Of a stretch of 64,000 bases of DNA, positions 1 to 15,000 are shown piece after piece. Every line of letters starts with the position of its first letter. Position 1 is the first letter of the stretch. Location of the stretch: assembly GCA_958295665.1 (NCBI GenBank), contig OY282558.1, forward strand, positions 460,076,995-460,140,994, read 5' to 3'. Position numbers and translations under genes: made by a program. This DNA comes from Tipula vernalis. Taxonomy: Eukaryota > Arthropoda > Insecta > Diptera > Tipulidae. Below the pieces are notes generated by a model. The model was not told the origin of the DNA and searched no databases. It worked only from the letters and a program-made list of their open reading frames with translations.

Positions 1-3000
1 GAATCGAATTTTCTACGAAATGTATTTTAAAGCAATTACAGGTCCCTTGACCTATCATTTGAGGTATCAAGAACCGCAATCGGAGCCCAGTTGCAGATTT
101 TGGATTTTTACAGCTCTGAATCGGCTGAGCTATAGTAAGGTGATTTTCTTCGAATCGAATTTTCTACGAAATGTATTTTAAAGCAATTACAGGTCCCTTA
201 ACCTATCATTTGAGGTATCAAGAACCGCAATCGGAGCCCAGTTGCAGATATTGGATTTTTACAGCTCTGAATCGGCTGAGCTATAGTAAGGTGATTTTCT
301 TCGAATCGAATTTTCTACGAAATGTATTTAAAAGCAATTACAGGTCCCTTGACCTATCATTTGAGGTATCAAGAACCGCAATCGGAGCCCAATTGCAGAT
401 TTTGGATTTTTACAGCTCTGAATCGGCTGAGCTATAGTAAGGTGATTTTCTTCGAATCGAATTTTCTACGAAATGTATTTAAAAGCAATTACAGGTCCCT
501 TGACCTATCATTTGAGGTATCAAGAACAGCAATCGGAGCCCAATTGCAGATTTTGGATTTTTACAGCTCTGAATCGGCTGAGCTATAGTAAGGTGATTTT
601 CTTCGAATCGAATTTTCTACGAAATGTATTTAAAAGCAATTACAGGTCCCTTGACCTATCATTTGAGGTATCAAGAACCGCAATCGGAGCCCAGTTGCAG
701 ATTTTGGATTTTTACAGCTCTGAATCGGCTGAGCTATAGTAAGGTGATTTTCTTCGAATCGAATTTTCTACGAAATGTATTTTAAAGCAATTACAGGTCC
801 CTTGACCTATCATTTGAGGTATCAAGAACCGCAATCGGAGCCCAGTTGCAGATTTTGGATTTTTACAGCTCTGAATCGGCTGAGCTATAGTAAGGTGATT
901 TTCTTCGAATCGAATTTTCTACGAAATGTATTTTAAAGCAATTACAGGTCCCTTGACCTATCATTTGAGGTATCAAGAACCGCAATCGGAGCCCAGTTGC
1001 AGATTTTGGATTTTTACAGCTCTGAATCGGCTGAGCTATAGTAAGGTGATTTTCTTCGAATCGAATTTTCTACGAAATGTATTTTAAAGCAATTACAGGT
1101 CCCTTGACCTATCATTTGAGGTATCAAGAACCGCAATCGGAGCCCAGTTGCAGATTTTGGATTTTTACAGCTCTGAATCGGCTGAGCTATAGTAAGGTGA
1201 TTTTCTTCGAATCGAATTTTCTACGAAATGTATTTAAAAGCAATTACAGGTCCCTTGACCTATCATTTGAGGTATCAAGAACCGCAATCGGAGCCCAATT
1301 GCAGATTTTGGATTTTTACAGCTCTGAATCGGCTGAGCTATAGTAAGGTGATTTTCTTCGAATCGAATTTTCTACGAAATGTATTTAAAAGCAATTACAG
1401 GTCCCTTGACCTATCATTTGAGGTATCAAGAACCGCAATCGGAGCCCAATTGCAGATTTTGGATTTTTACAGCTCTGAATCGGCTGAGCTATAGTAAGGT
1501 GATTTTCTTCGAATCGAATTTTCTACGAAATGTATTTTAAAGCAATTACAGGTCCCTTGACCTATCATTTGAGGTATCAAGAACCGCAATCGGAGCCCAG
1601 TTGCAGATTTTGGATTTTTACAGCTCTGAATCGGCTGAGCTATAGTAAGGTGATTTTCTTCGAATCGAATTTTCTACGAAATGTATTTAAAAGCAATTAC
1701 AGGTCCCTTGACCTATCATTTGAGGTATCAAGAACCGCAATCGGAGCCCAGTTGCAGATTTTGGATTTTTACAGCTCTGAATCGGCTGAGCTATAGTAAG
1801 GTGATTTTCTTCGAATCGAATTTTCTACGAAATATATTTTAAAGCAATTACAGGTCCCTTGACCTATCATTTGAGGTATCAAGAACCGCAATCGGAGCCC
1901 AGTTGCAGATTTTGGATTTTTACAGCTCTGAATCGGCTGAGCTATAGTAAGGTGATTTTCTTCGAATCGAATTTTCTACGAAATGTATTTTAAAGCAATT
2001 ACAGGTCCCTTGACCTATCATTTGAGGTATCAAGAACCGCAATCGGAGCCCAGTTGCAGATTTTGGATTTTTACAGCTCTGAATCGGCTGAGCTATAGTA
2101 AGGTGATTTTCTTCGAATCGAATTTTCTACGAAATGTATTTAAAAGCAATTACAGGTCCCTTGACCTATCATTTGAGGTATCAAGAACAGCAATCGGAGC
2201 CCAATTGCAGATTTTGGATTTTTACAGCTCTGAATCGGCTGAGCTATAGTAAGGTGATTTTCTTCGAATCGAATTTTCTACGAAATGTATTTAAAAGCAA
2301 TTACAGGTCCCTTAACTTATCATTTGAGGTATCAAGAACCGCAATCGGAGCCCAATTGCAGATTTTGGATTTTTACAGCTCTGAATCGGCTGAGCTATAG
2401 TAAGGTGATTTTCTTCGAATCGAATTTTCTACGAAATGTATTTTAAAGCAATTACAGGTCCCTTGACCTATCATTTGAGGTATCAAGAACCGCAATCGGA
2501 GCCCAGTTGCAGATTTTGGGTTTTTACAGCTCTGAATCGGCTGAGCTATAGTAAGGTGATTTTCTTCGAATCGAATTTTCTACGAAATGTATTTAAAAGC
2601 AATTACAGGTCCCTTGACCTATCATTTGAGGTATCAAGAACCGCAATCGGAGCCCAGTTGCAGATTTTGGATTTTTACAGCTCTGAATCGGCTGAGCTAT
2701 AGTAAGGTGATTTTCTTCGAATCGAATTTTCTACGAAATATATTTTAAAGCAATTACAGGTCCCTTGACCTATCATTTGAGGTATCAAGAACCGCAATCG
2801 GAGCCCAGTTGCAGATTTTGGATTTTTACAGCTCTGAATCGGCTGAGCTATAGTAAGGTGATTTTCTTCGAATCGAATTTTCTACGAAATGTATTTAAAA
2901 GCAATTACAGGTCCCTTGACCTATCATTTGAGGTATCAAGAACAGCAATCGGAGCCCAATTGCAGATTTTGGATTTTTACAGCTCTGAATCGGCTGAGCT

Positions 3001-6000
3001 ATAGTAAGGTGATTTTCTTCGAATCGAATTTTCTACGAAATGTATTTTAAAGCAATTACAGGTCCCTTAACTTATCATTTGAGGTATCAAGAACCGCAAT
3101 CGGAGCCCAATTGCAGATTTTGGATTTTTACAGCTCTGAATCGGCTGAGCTATAGTAAGGTGATTTTCTTCGAATCGAATTTTCTACGAAATGTATTTTA
3201 AAGCAATTACAGGTCCCTTGACCTATCATTTGAGGTATCAAGAACCGCAATCGGAGCCCAGTTGCAGATTTTGGGTTTTTACAGCTCTGAATCGGCTGAG
3301 CTATAGTAAGGTGATTTTCTTCGAATCGAATTTTCTACGAAATGTATTTAAAAGCAATTACAGGTCCCTTGACCTATCATTTGAGGTATCAAGAACCGCA
3401 ATCGGAGCCCAGTTGCAGATTTTGGATTTTTACAGCTCTGAATCGGCTGAGCTATAGTAAGGTGATTTTCTTCGAATCGAATTTTCTACGAAATATATTT
3501 TAAAGCAATTACAGGTCCCTTGACCTATCATTTGAGGTATCAAGAACCGCAATCGGAGCCCAGTTGCAGATTTTGGATTTTTACAGCTCTGAATCGGCTG
3601 AGCTATAGTAAGGTGATTTTCTTCGAATCGAATTTTCTACGAAATGTATTTAAAAGCAATTACAGGTCCCTTGACCTATCATTTGAGGTATCAAGAACAG
3701 CAATCGGAGCCCAATTGCAGATTTTGGATTTTTACAGCTCTGAATCGGCTGAGCTATAGTAAGGTGATTTTCTTCGAATTGAATTTTCTACGAAATGTAT
3801 TTAAAAGCAATTACAGGTCCCTTAACTTATCATTTGAGGTATCAAGAACCGCAATCGGAGCCCAATTGCAGATTTTGGATTTTTACAGCTCTGAATCGGC
3901 TGAGCTATAGTAAGGTGATTTTCTTCGAATCGAATTTTCTACGAAATATATTTTAAAGCAATTACAGGTCCCTTGACCTATCATTTGAGGTATCAAGAAC
4001 CGCAATCGGAGCCCAGTTGCAGATTTTGGATTTTTACAGCTCTGAATCGGCTGAGCTATAGTAAGGTGATTTTCTTCGAATCGAATTTTCTACGAAATGT
4101 ATTTAAAAGCAATTACAGGTCCCTTGACCTATCATTTGAGGTATCAAGAACAGCAATCGGAGCCCAATTGCAGATTTTGGATTTTTACAGCACTGAATCG
4201 GCTGAGCTATAGTAAGGTGATTTTCTTCGAATCGAATTTTCTACGAAATGTATTTAAAAGCAATTACAGGTCCCTTAACTTATCATTTGAGGTATCAAGA
4301 ACCGCAATCGGAGCCCAATTGCAGATTTTGGATTTTTACAGCTCTGAATCGGCTGAGCTATAGTAAGGTGATTTTCTTCGAATCGAATTTTCTACGAAAT
4401 GTATTTTAAAGCAATTACAGGTCCCTTGACCTATCATTTGAGGTATCAAGAACCGCAATCGGAGCCCAGTTGCAGATTTTGGATTTTTACAGCTCTGAAT
4501 CGGCTGAGCTATAGTAAGGTGATTTTCTTCGAATCGAATTTTCTACGAAATATATTTTAAAGCAATTACAGGTCCCTTGACCTATCATTTGAGGTATCAA
4601 GAACCGCAATCGGAGCCCAGTTGCAGATTTTGGATTTTTACAGCTCTGAATCGGCTGAGCTATAGTAAGGTGATTTTCTTCGAATCGAATTTTCTACGAA
4701 ATGTATTTTAAAGCAATTACAGGTCCCTTGACCTATCATTTGAGGTATCAAGAACCGCAATCGGAGCCCAGTTGCAGATTTTGGATTTTTACAGCTCTGA
4801 ATCGGCTGAGCTATAGTAAGGTGATTTTCTTCGAATCGAATTTTCTACGAAATGTATTTTAAAGCAATTACAGGTCCCTTAACCTATCATTTGAGGTATA
4901 AGAACCGCAATCGGAGCCCAGTTGCAGATTTTGGATTTTTACAGCTCTGAATCGGCTGAGCTATAGTAAGGTGATTTTCTTCGAATCGAATTTTCTACGA
5001 AATGTATTTAAAAGCAATTACAGGTCCCTTGAACTATCATTTGAGGTATCAAGAACCGCAATCGGAGCCCAGTTGCAGATTTTGGATTTTTACAGCTCTG
5101 AATCGGCTGAGCTATAGTAAGGTGATTTTCTTCGAATCGAATTTTCTACGAAATGTATTTAAAAGCAATTACAGGTCCCTTGACCTATCATTTGAGGTAT
5201 CAAGAACCGCAATCGGAGCCCAGTTGCAGAGTTTGGATTTTTACAGCTCTGAATCGGCTGAGCTATAGTAAGGTGATTTTCTTCGAATCGAATTTTCTAC
5301 GAAATGTATTTTAAAGCAATTACAGGTCCCTTGACCTATCATTTGAGGTATCAAGAACCGCAATCGGAGCCCAGTTGCAGATTTTGGATTTTTACAGCTC
5401 TGAATCGGCTGAGCTATAGTAAGGTGATTTTCTTCGAATCGAATTTTCTACGAAATGTATTTTAAAGCAATTACAGGTCCCTTAACCTATCATTTGAGGT
5501 ATCAAGAACCGCAATCGGAGCCCAGTTGCAGATATTGGATTTTTACAGCTCTGAATCGGCTGAGCTATAGTAAGGTGATTTTCTTCGAATCGAATTTTCT
5601 ACGAAATGTATTTAAAAGCAATTACAGGTCCCTTGACCTATCATTTGAGGTATCAAGAACCGCAATCGGAGCCCAATTGCAGATTTTGGATTTTTACAGC
5701 TCTGAATCGGCTGAGCTATAGTAAGGTGATTTTCTTCGAATCGAATTTTCTACGAAATGTATTTAAAAGCAATTACAGGTCCCTTGACCTATCATTTGAG
5801 GTATCAAGAACAGCAATCGGAGCCCAATTGCAGATTTTGGATTTTTACAGCTCTGAATCGGCTGAGCTATAGTAAGGTGATTTTCTTCGAATCGAATTTT
5901 CTACGAAATGTATTTAAAAGCAATTACAGGTCCCTTGACCTATCATTTGAGGTATCAAGAACCGCAATCGGAGCCCAATTGCAGATTTTGGATTTTTACA

Positions 6001-9000
6001 GCTCTGAATCGGCTGAGCTATACTAAGGTGATTTTCTTCGAATCGAATTTTCTACGAAATGTATTTAAAAGCAATTACAGGTCCCTTGACCTATCATTTG
6101 AGGTATCAAGAACCGCAATCGGAGCCCAGTTGCAGATTTTGGATTTTTACAGCTCTGAATCGGCTGAGCTATAGTAAGGTGATTTTCTTCGAATCGAATT
6201 TTCTACGAAATGTATTTTAAAGCAATTACAGGTCCCTTGACCTATCATTTGAGGTATCAAGAACCGCAATCGGAGCCCAGTTGCAGATTTTGGATTTTTA
6301 CAGCTCTGAATCGGCTGAGCTATAGTAAGGTGATTTTCTTCGAATCGAATTTTCTACGAAATGTATTTTAAAGCAATTACAGGTCCCTTGACCTATCATT
6401 TGAGGTATCAAGAACCGCAATCGGAGCCCAGTTGCAGATTTTGGATTTTTACAGCTCTGAATCGGCTGAGCTATAGTAAGGTGATTTTCTTCGAATCGAA
6501 TTTTCTACGAAATGTATTTTAAAGCAATTACAGGTCCCTTGACCTATCATTTGAGGTATCAAGAACCGCAATCGGAGCCCAGTTGCAGATTTTGGGTTTT
6601 TACAGCTCTGAATCGGCTGAGCTATAGTAAGGTGATTTTCTTCGAATCGAATTTTCTACGAAATGTATTTAAAAGCAATTACAGGTCCCTTGACCTATCA
6701 TTTGAGGTATCAAGAACCGCAATCGGAGCCCAATTGCAGATTTTGGATTTTTACAGCTCTGAATCGGCTGAGCTATAGTAAGGTGATTTTCTTCGAATCG
6801 AATTTTCTACGAAATGTATTTAAAAGCAATTACAGGTCCCTTGACCTATCATTTGAGGTATCAAGAACCGCAATCGGAGCCCAGTTGCAGATTTTGGGTT
6901 TTTACAGCTCTGAATCGGCTGAGCTATAGTAAGGTGATTTTCTTCGAATCGAATTTTCTACGAAATGTATTTAAAAGCAATTACAGGTCCCTTGACCTAT
7001 CATTTGAGGTATCAAGAACCGCAATCGGAGCCCAATTGCAGATTTTGGATTTTTACAGCTCTGAATCGGCTGAGCTATAGTAAGGTGATTTTCTTCGAAT
7101 CGAATTTTCTACGAAATGTATTTTAAAGCAATTACAGGTCCCTTGACCTATCATTTGAGGTATCAAGAACCGCAATCGGAGCCCAGTTGCAGATTTTGGA
7201 TTTTTACAGCTCTGAATCGGCTGAGCTATAGTAAGGTGATTTTCTTCGAATCAAATTTTCTACGAAATGTATTTAAAAGCAATTACAGGTCCCTTGACCT
7301 ATCATTTGAGGTATCAAGAACCGCAATCGGAGCCCAGTTGCAGATTTTGGATTTTTACAGCTCTGAATCGGCTGAGCTATAGTAAGGTGATTTTCTTCGA
7401 ATCGAATTTTCTACGAAATATATTTTAAAGCAATTACAGGTCCCTTGACCTATCATTTGAGGTATCAAGAACCGCAATCGGAGCCCAGTTGCAGATTTTG
7501 GATTTTTACAGCTCTGAATCGGCTGAGCTATAGTAAGGTGATTTTCTTCGAATCGAATTTTCTACGAAATGTATTTTAAAGCAATTACAGGTCCCTTGAC
7601 CTATCATTTGAGGTATCAAGAACCGCAATCGGAGCCCAGTTGCAGATTTTGGATTTTTACAGCTCTGAATCGGCTGAGCTATAGTAAGGTGATTTTCTTC
7701 GAATCGAATTTTCTACGAAATGTATTTTAAAGCAATTACAGGTCCCTTGACCTATCATTTGAGGTATCAAGAACCGCAATCGGAGCCCAGTTGCAGATTT
7801 TGGATTTTTACAGCTCTGAATCGGCTGAGCTATAGTAAGGTGATTTTCTTCGAATCGAATTTTCTACGAAATGTATTTTAAAGCAATTACAGGTCCCTTG
7901 ACCTATCATTTGAGGTATCAAGAACCGCAATCGGAGCCCAGTTGCAGATTTTGGGTTTTTACAGCTCTGAATCGGCTGAGCTATAGTAAGGTGATTTTCT
8001 TCGAATCGAATTTTCTACGAAATGTATTTAAAAGCAATTACAGGTCCCTTGACCTATCATTTGAGGTATCAAGAACCGCAATCGGAGCCCAATTGCAGAT
8101 TTTGGATTTTTACAGCTCTGAATCGGCTGAGCTATAGTAAGGTGATTTTCTTCGAATCGAATTTTCTACGAAATGTATTTAAAAGCAATTACAGGTCCCT
8201 TGACCTATCATTTGAGGTATCAAGAACCGCAATCGGAGCCCAGTTGCAGATTTTGGGTTTTTACAGCTCTGAATCGGCTGAGCTATAGTAAGGTGATTTT
8301 CTTCGAATCGAATTTTCTACGAAATGTATTTAAAAGCAATTACAGGTCCCTTGACCTATCATTTGAGGTATCAAGAACCGCAATCGGAGCCCAATTGCAG
8401 ATTTTGGATTTTTACAGCTCTGAATCGGCTGAGCTATAGTAAGGTGATTTTCTTCGAATCGAATTTTCTACGAAATGTATTTTAAAGCAATTACAGGTCC
8501 CTTGACCTATCATTTGAGGTATCAAGAACCGCAATCGGAGCCCAGTTGCAAATTTTGGATTTTTACAGCTCTGAATCGGCTGAGCTATAGTAAGGTGATT
8601 TTCTTCGAATCAAATTTTCTACGAAATGTATTTAAAAGCAATTACAGGTCCCTTGACCTATCATTTGAGGTATCAAGAACCGCAATCGGAGCCCAGTTGC
8701 AGATTTTGGATTTTTACAGCTCTGAATCGGCTGAGCTATAGTAAGGTGATTTTCTTCGAATCGAATTTTCTACGAAATATATTTTAAAGCAATTACAGGT
8801 CCCTTGACCTATCATTTGAGGTATCAAGAACCGCAATCGGAGCCCAGTTGCAGATTTTGGATTTTTACAGCTCTGAATCGGCTGAGCTATAGTAAGGTGA
8901 TTTTCTTCGAATCGAATTTTCTACGAAATGTATTTTAAAGCAATTACAGGTCCCTTGACCTATCATTTGAGGTATCAAGAACCGCAATCGGAGCCCAGTT

Positions 9001-12000
9001 GCAGATTTTGGATTTTTACAGCTCTGAATCGGCTGAGCTATAGTAAGGTGATTTTCTTCGAATCGAATTTTCTACGAAATGTATTTTAAAGCAATTACAG
9101 GTCCCTTGACCTATCATTTGAGGTATCAAGAACCGCAATCGGAGCCCAGTTGCAGATTTTGGATTTTTACAGCTCTGAATCGGCTGAGCTATAGTAAGGT
9201 GATTTTATTCGAATCGAATTTTCTACGAAATGTATTTAAAAGCAATTACAGGTCCCGAGACCTATTATTTGAGGTATCAAGAACCGCAATTGGAGCCCAA
9301 TTGCAGATTTTGGATTTTTACAGCTCTGAATCGGCTGAGCTATAGTAAGGTGATTTTCTTCGAATCGAATTTTCTACGAAATGTATTTAAAAGCAATTAC
9401 AGGTCCCTTGACCTATCATTTGAGGTATCAAGAACCGCAATCGGAGCCCAATTGCAGATTTTGGATTTTTACAGCTCTGAATCGGCTGAGCTATAGTAAG
9501 GTGATTTTCTTCGAATCAAATTTTCTACGAAATGTATTTAAAAGCAATTACAGGTCCCTTGACCTATCATTTGAGGTATCAAGAACCGCAATCGGAGCCC
9601 AGTTGCAGATTTTGGATTTTTACAGCTCTGAATCGGCTGAGCTATAGTAAGGTGATTTTCTTCGAACAGAATTTTCTACGAAATGTATTTTAAAGCAATT
9701 ACAGGTCCCTTGACCTATCATTTGAGGTATCAAGAACCGCAATCGGAGCCCAGTTGCAGATTTTGGATTTTTACAGCTCTGAATCGGCTGAGCTATAGTA
9801 AGGTGATTTTCTTCGAATCGAATTTTCTACGAAATGTATTTTAAAGCAATTACAGGTCCCTTAACCTATCATTTGAGGTATAAGAACCGCAATCGGAGCC
9901 CAGTTGCAGATTTTGGATTTTTACAGCTCTGAATCGGCTGAGCTATAGTAAGGTGATTTTCTTCGAATCGAATTTTCTACGAAATGTATTTAAAAGCAAT
10001 TACAGGTCCCTTGACCTATCATTTGAGGTATCAAGAACCGCAATCGGAGCCCAGTTGCAGATTTTGGGTTTTTACAGCTCTGAATCGGCTGAGCTATAGT
10101 AAGGTGATTTTCTTCGAATCGAATTTTCTACGAAATGTATTTAAAAGCAATTACAGGTCCCTTGACCTATCATTTGAGGTATCAAGAACCGCAATCGGAG
10201 CCCAATTGCAGATTTTGGATTTTTACAGCTCTGAATCGGCTGAGCTATAGTAAGGTGATTTTCTTCGAATCGAATTTTCTACGAAATGTATTTTAAAGCA
10301 ATTACAGGTCCCTTGACCTATCATTTGAGGTATCAAGAACCGCAATCGGAGCCCAGTTGCAGATTTTGGATTTTTACAGCTCTGAATCGGCTGAGCTATA
10401 GTAAGGTGATTTTCTTCGAATCAAATTTTCTACGAAATGTATTTAAAAGCAATTACAGGTCCCTTGACCTATCATTTGAGGTATCAAGAACCGCAATCGG
10501 AGCCCAGTTGCAGATTTTGGATTTTTACAGCTCTGAATCGGCTGAGCTATAGTAAGGTGATTTTCTTCGAATCGAATTTTCTACGAAATATATTTTAAAG
10601 CAATTACAGGTCCCTTGACCTATCATTTGAGGTATCAAGAACCGCAATCGGAGCCCAGTTGCAGATTTTGGATTTTTACAGCTCTGAATCGGCTGAGCTA
10701 TAGTAAGGTGATTTTCTTCGAATCGAATTTTCTACGAAATGTATTTTAAAGCAATTACAGGTCCCTTGACCTATCATTTGAGGTATCAAGAACCGCAATC
10801 GGAGCCCAGTTGCAGATTTTGGATTTTTACAGCTCTGAATCGGCTGAGCTATAGTAAGGTGATTTTCTTCGAATCGAATTTTCTACGAAATGTATTTTAA
10901 AGCAATTACAGGTCCCTTGACCTATCATTTGAGGTATCAAGAACCGCAATCGGAGCCCAGTTGCAGATTTTGGATTTTTACAGCTCTGAATCGGCTGAGC
11001 TATAGTAAGGTGATTTTATTCGAATCGAATTTTCTACGAAATGTATTTAAAAGCAATTACAGGTCCCGAGACCTATTATTTGAGGTATCAAGAACCGCAA
11101 TTGGAGCCCAATTGCAGATTTTGGATTTTTACAGCTCTGAATCGGCTGAGCTATAGTAAGGTGATTTTCTTCGAATCGAATTTTCTACGAAATGTATTTA
11201 AAAGCAATTACAGGTCCCTTGACCTATCATTTGAGGTATCAAGAACCGCAATCGGAGCCCAATTGCAGATTTTGGATTTTTACAGCTCTGAATCGGCTGA
11301 GCTATAGTAAGGTGATTTTCTTCGAATCAAATTTTCTACGAAATGTATTTAAAAGCAATTACAGGTCCCTTGACCTATCATTTGAGGTATCAAGAACCGC
11401 AATCGGAGCCCAGTTGCAGATTTTGGATTTTTACAGCTCTGAATCGGCTGAGCTATAGTAAGGTGATTTTCTTCGAACAGAATTTTCTACGAAATATATT
11501 TTAAAGCAATTACAGGTCCCTTGACCTATCATTTGAGGTATCAAGAACCGCAATCGGAGCCCAGTTGCAGATTTTGGATTTTTACAGCTCTGAATCGGCT
11601 GAGCTATAGTAAGGTGATTTTCTTCGAATCGAATTTTCTACGAAATGTATTTTAAAGCAATTACAGGTCCCTTGACCTATCATTTGAGGTATCAAGAACC
11701 GCAATCGGAGCCCAGTTGCAGATTTTGGATTTTTACAGCTCTGAATCGGCTGAGCTATAGTAAGGTGATTTTCTTCGAATCAAATTTTCTACGAAATGTA
11801 TTTAAAAGCAATTACAGGTCCCTTGACCTATCATTTGAGGTATCAAGAACCGCAATCGGAGCCCAGTTGCAGATTTTGGATTTTTACAGCTCTGAATCGG
11901 CTGAGCTATAGTAAGGTGATTTTCTTCGAATCGAATTTTCTACGAAATATATTTTAAAGCAATTACAGGTCCCTTGACCTATCATTTGAGGTATCAAGAA

Positions 12001-15000
12001 CCGCAATCGGAGCCCAGTTGCAGATTTTGGATTTTTACAGCTCTGAATCGGCTGAGCTATAGTAAGGTGATTTTCTTCGAATCGAATTTTCTACGAAATG
12101 TATTTTAAAGCAATTACAGGTCCCTTGACCTATCATTTGAGGTATCAAGAACCGCAATCGGAGCCCAGTTGCAGATTTTGGATTTTTACAGCTCTGAATC
12201 GGCTGAGCTATAGTAAGGTGATTTTCTTTGAATCGAATTTTCTACGAAATGTATTTTAAAGCAATTACAGGTCCCTTGACCTATCATTTGAGGTATCAAG
12301 AACCGCAATCGGAGCCCAGTTGCAGATTTTGGATTTTTACAGCTCTGAATCGGCTGAGCTATAGTAAGGTGATTTTCTTCGAATCGAATTTTCTACGAAA
12401 TGTATTTTAAAGCAATTACAGGTCCCTTGACCTATCATTTGAGGTATCAAGAACCGCAATCGGAGCCCAGTTGCAGATTTTGGATTTTTACAGCTCTGAA
12501 TCGGCTGAGCTATAGTAAGGTGATTTTCTTCGAATCGAATTTTCTACGAAATGTATTTTAAAGCAATTACAGGTCCCTTGACCTATCATTTGAGGTATCA
12601 AGAACCGCAATCGGAGCCCAGTTGCAGATTTTGGATTTTTACAGCTCTGAATCGGCTGAGCTATAGTAAGGTGATTTTCTTCGAATCGAATTTTCTACGA
12701 AATGTATTTTAAAGCAATTACAGGTCCCTTGACCTATCATTTGAGGTATCAAGAACCGCAATCGGAGCCCAGTTGCAGATATTGGATTTTTACAGCTCTG
12801 AATCGGCTGAGCTATAGTAAGGTGATTTTCTTCGAATCGAATTTTCTACGAAATGTATTTTAAAGCAATTACAGGTCCCTTAACCTATCATTTGAGGTAT
12901 CAAGAACCGCAATCGGAGCCCAGTTGCAGATATTGGATTTTTACAGCTCTGAATCGGCTGAGCTATAGTAAGGTGATTTTCTTCGAATCGAATTTTCTAC
13001 GAAATGTATTTTAAAGCAATTACAGGTCCCTTGACCTATCATTTGAGGTATCAAGAACCGCAATCGGAGCCCAGTTGCAGATATTGGATTTTTACAGCTC
13101 TGAATCGGCTGAGCTATAGTAAGGTGATTTTCTTCGAATCGAATTTTCTACGAAATGTATTTTAAAGCAATTACAGGTCCCTTGACCTATCATTTGAGGT
13201 ATCAAGAACCGCAATCGGAGCCCAGTTGCAGATTTTGGATTTTTACAGCTCTGAATCTGCTGAGCTATAGTAAGGTGATTTTCTTCGAATCGAATTTTCT
13301 ACGAAATGTATTTTAAAGCAATTACAGGTCCCTTGACCTATCATTTGAGGTATCAAGAACCGCAATCGGAGCCCAGTTGCAGATTTTGGATTTTTACAGC
13401 TCTGAATCGGCTGAGCTATAGTAAGGTGATTTTCTTCGAATCGAATTTTCTACGAAATATATTTTAAAGCAATTACAGGTCCCTTGACCTATCATTTGAG
13501 GTATCAAGAACCGCAATCGGAGCCCAGTTGCAGATTTTGGATTTTTACAGCTCTGAATCGGCTGAGCTATAGTAAGGTGATTTTCTTCGAATCGAATTTT
13601 CTACGAAATGTATTTTAAAGCAATTACAGGTCCCTTGACCTATCATTTGAGGTATCAAGAACCGCAATCGGAGCCCAGTTGCAGATTTTGGATTTTTACA
13701 GCTCTGAATCGGCTGAGCTATAGTAAGGTGATTTTCTTCGAATCGAATTTTCTACGAAATATATTTTAAAGCAATTACAGGTCCCTTGACCTATCATTTG
13801 AGGTATCAAGAACCGCAATCGGAGCCCAGTTGCAGATTTTGGATTTTTACAGCTCTGAATCGGCTGAGCTATAGTAAGGTGATTTTCTTCGAATCGAATT
13901 TTCTACGAAATGTATTTTAAAGCAATTACAGGTCCCTTGACCTATCATTTGAGGTATCAAGAACCGCAATCGGAGCCCAATTGCAGATTTTGGATTTTTA
14001 CAGCTCTGAATCGGCTGAGCTATAGTAAGGTGATTTTCTTCGAATCGAATTTTCTACGAAATGTATTTTAAAGCAATTACAGGTCCCTTGACCTATCATT
14101 TGAGGTATCAAGAACCGCAATCGGAGCCCAGTTGCAGATTTTGGATTTTTACAGCTCTGAATCGGCTGAGCTATAGTAAGGTGATTTTCTTCGAATCGAA
14201 TTTTCTACGAAATGTATTTTAAAGCAATTACAGGTCCCTTGACCTATCATTTGAGGTATCAAGAACCGCAATCGGAGCCCAGTTGCAGATTTTGGATTTT
14301 TACAGCTCTGAATCGGCTGAGCTATAGTAAGGTGATTTTCTTCGAATCGAATTTTCTACGAAATGTATTTTAAAGCAATTACAGGTCCCTTGACCTATCA
14401 TTTGAGGTATCAAGAACCGCAATCGGAGCCCAGTTGCAGATTTTGGATTTTTACAGCTCTGAATCGGCTGAGCTATAGTAAGGTGATTTTCTTCGAATCG
14501 AATTTTCTACGAAATGTATTTTAAAGCAATTACAGGTCCCTTGACCTATCATTTGAGGTATCAAGAACCGCAATCGGAGCCCAGTTGCAGATTTTGGGTT
14601 TTTACAGCTCTGAATCGGCTGAGCTATAGTAAGGTGATTTTCTTCGAATCGAATTTTCTACGAAATGTATTTAAAAGCAATTACAGGTCCCTTGACCTAT
14701 CATTTGAGGTATCAAGAACCGCAATCGGAGCCCAATTGCAGATTTTGGATTTTTACAGCTCTGAATCGGCTGAGCTATAGTAAGGTGATTTTCTTCGAAT
14801 CGAATTTTCTACGAAATGTATTTAAAAGCAATTACAGGTCCCTTGACCTATCATTTGAGGTATCAAGAACCGCAATCGGAGCCCAATTGCAGATTTTGGA
14901 TTTTTACAGCTCTGAATCGGCTGAGCTATAGTAAGGTGATTTTCTTCGAATCGAATTTTCTACGAAATGTATTTTAAAGCAATTACAGGTCCCTTGACCT

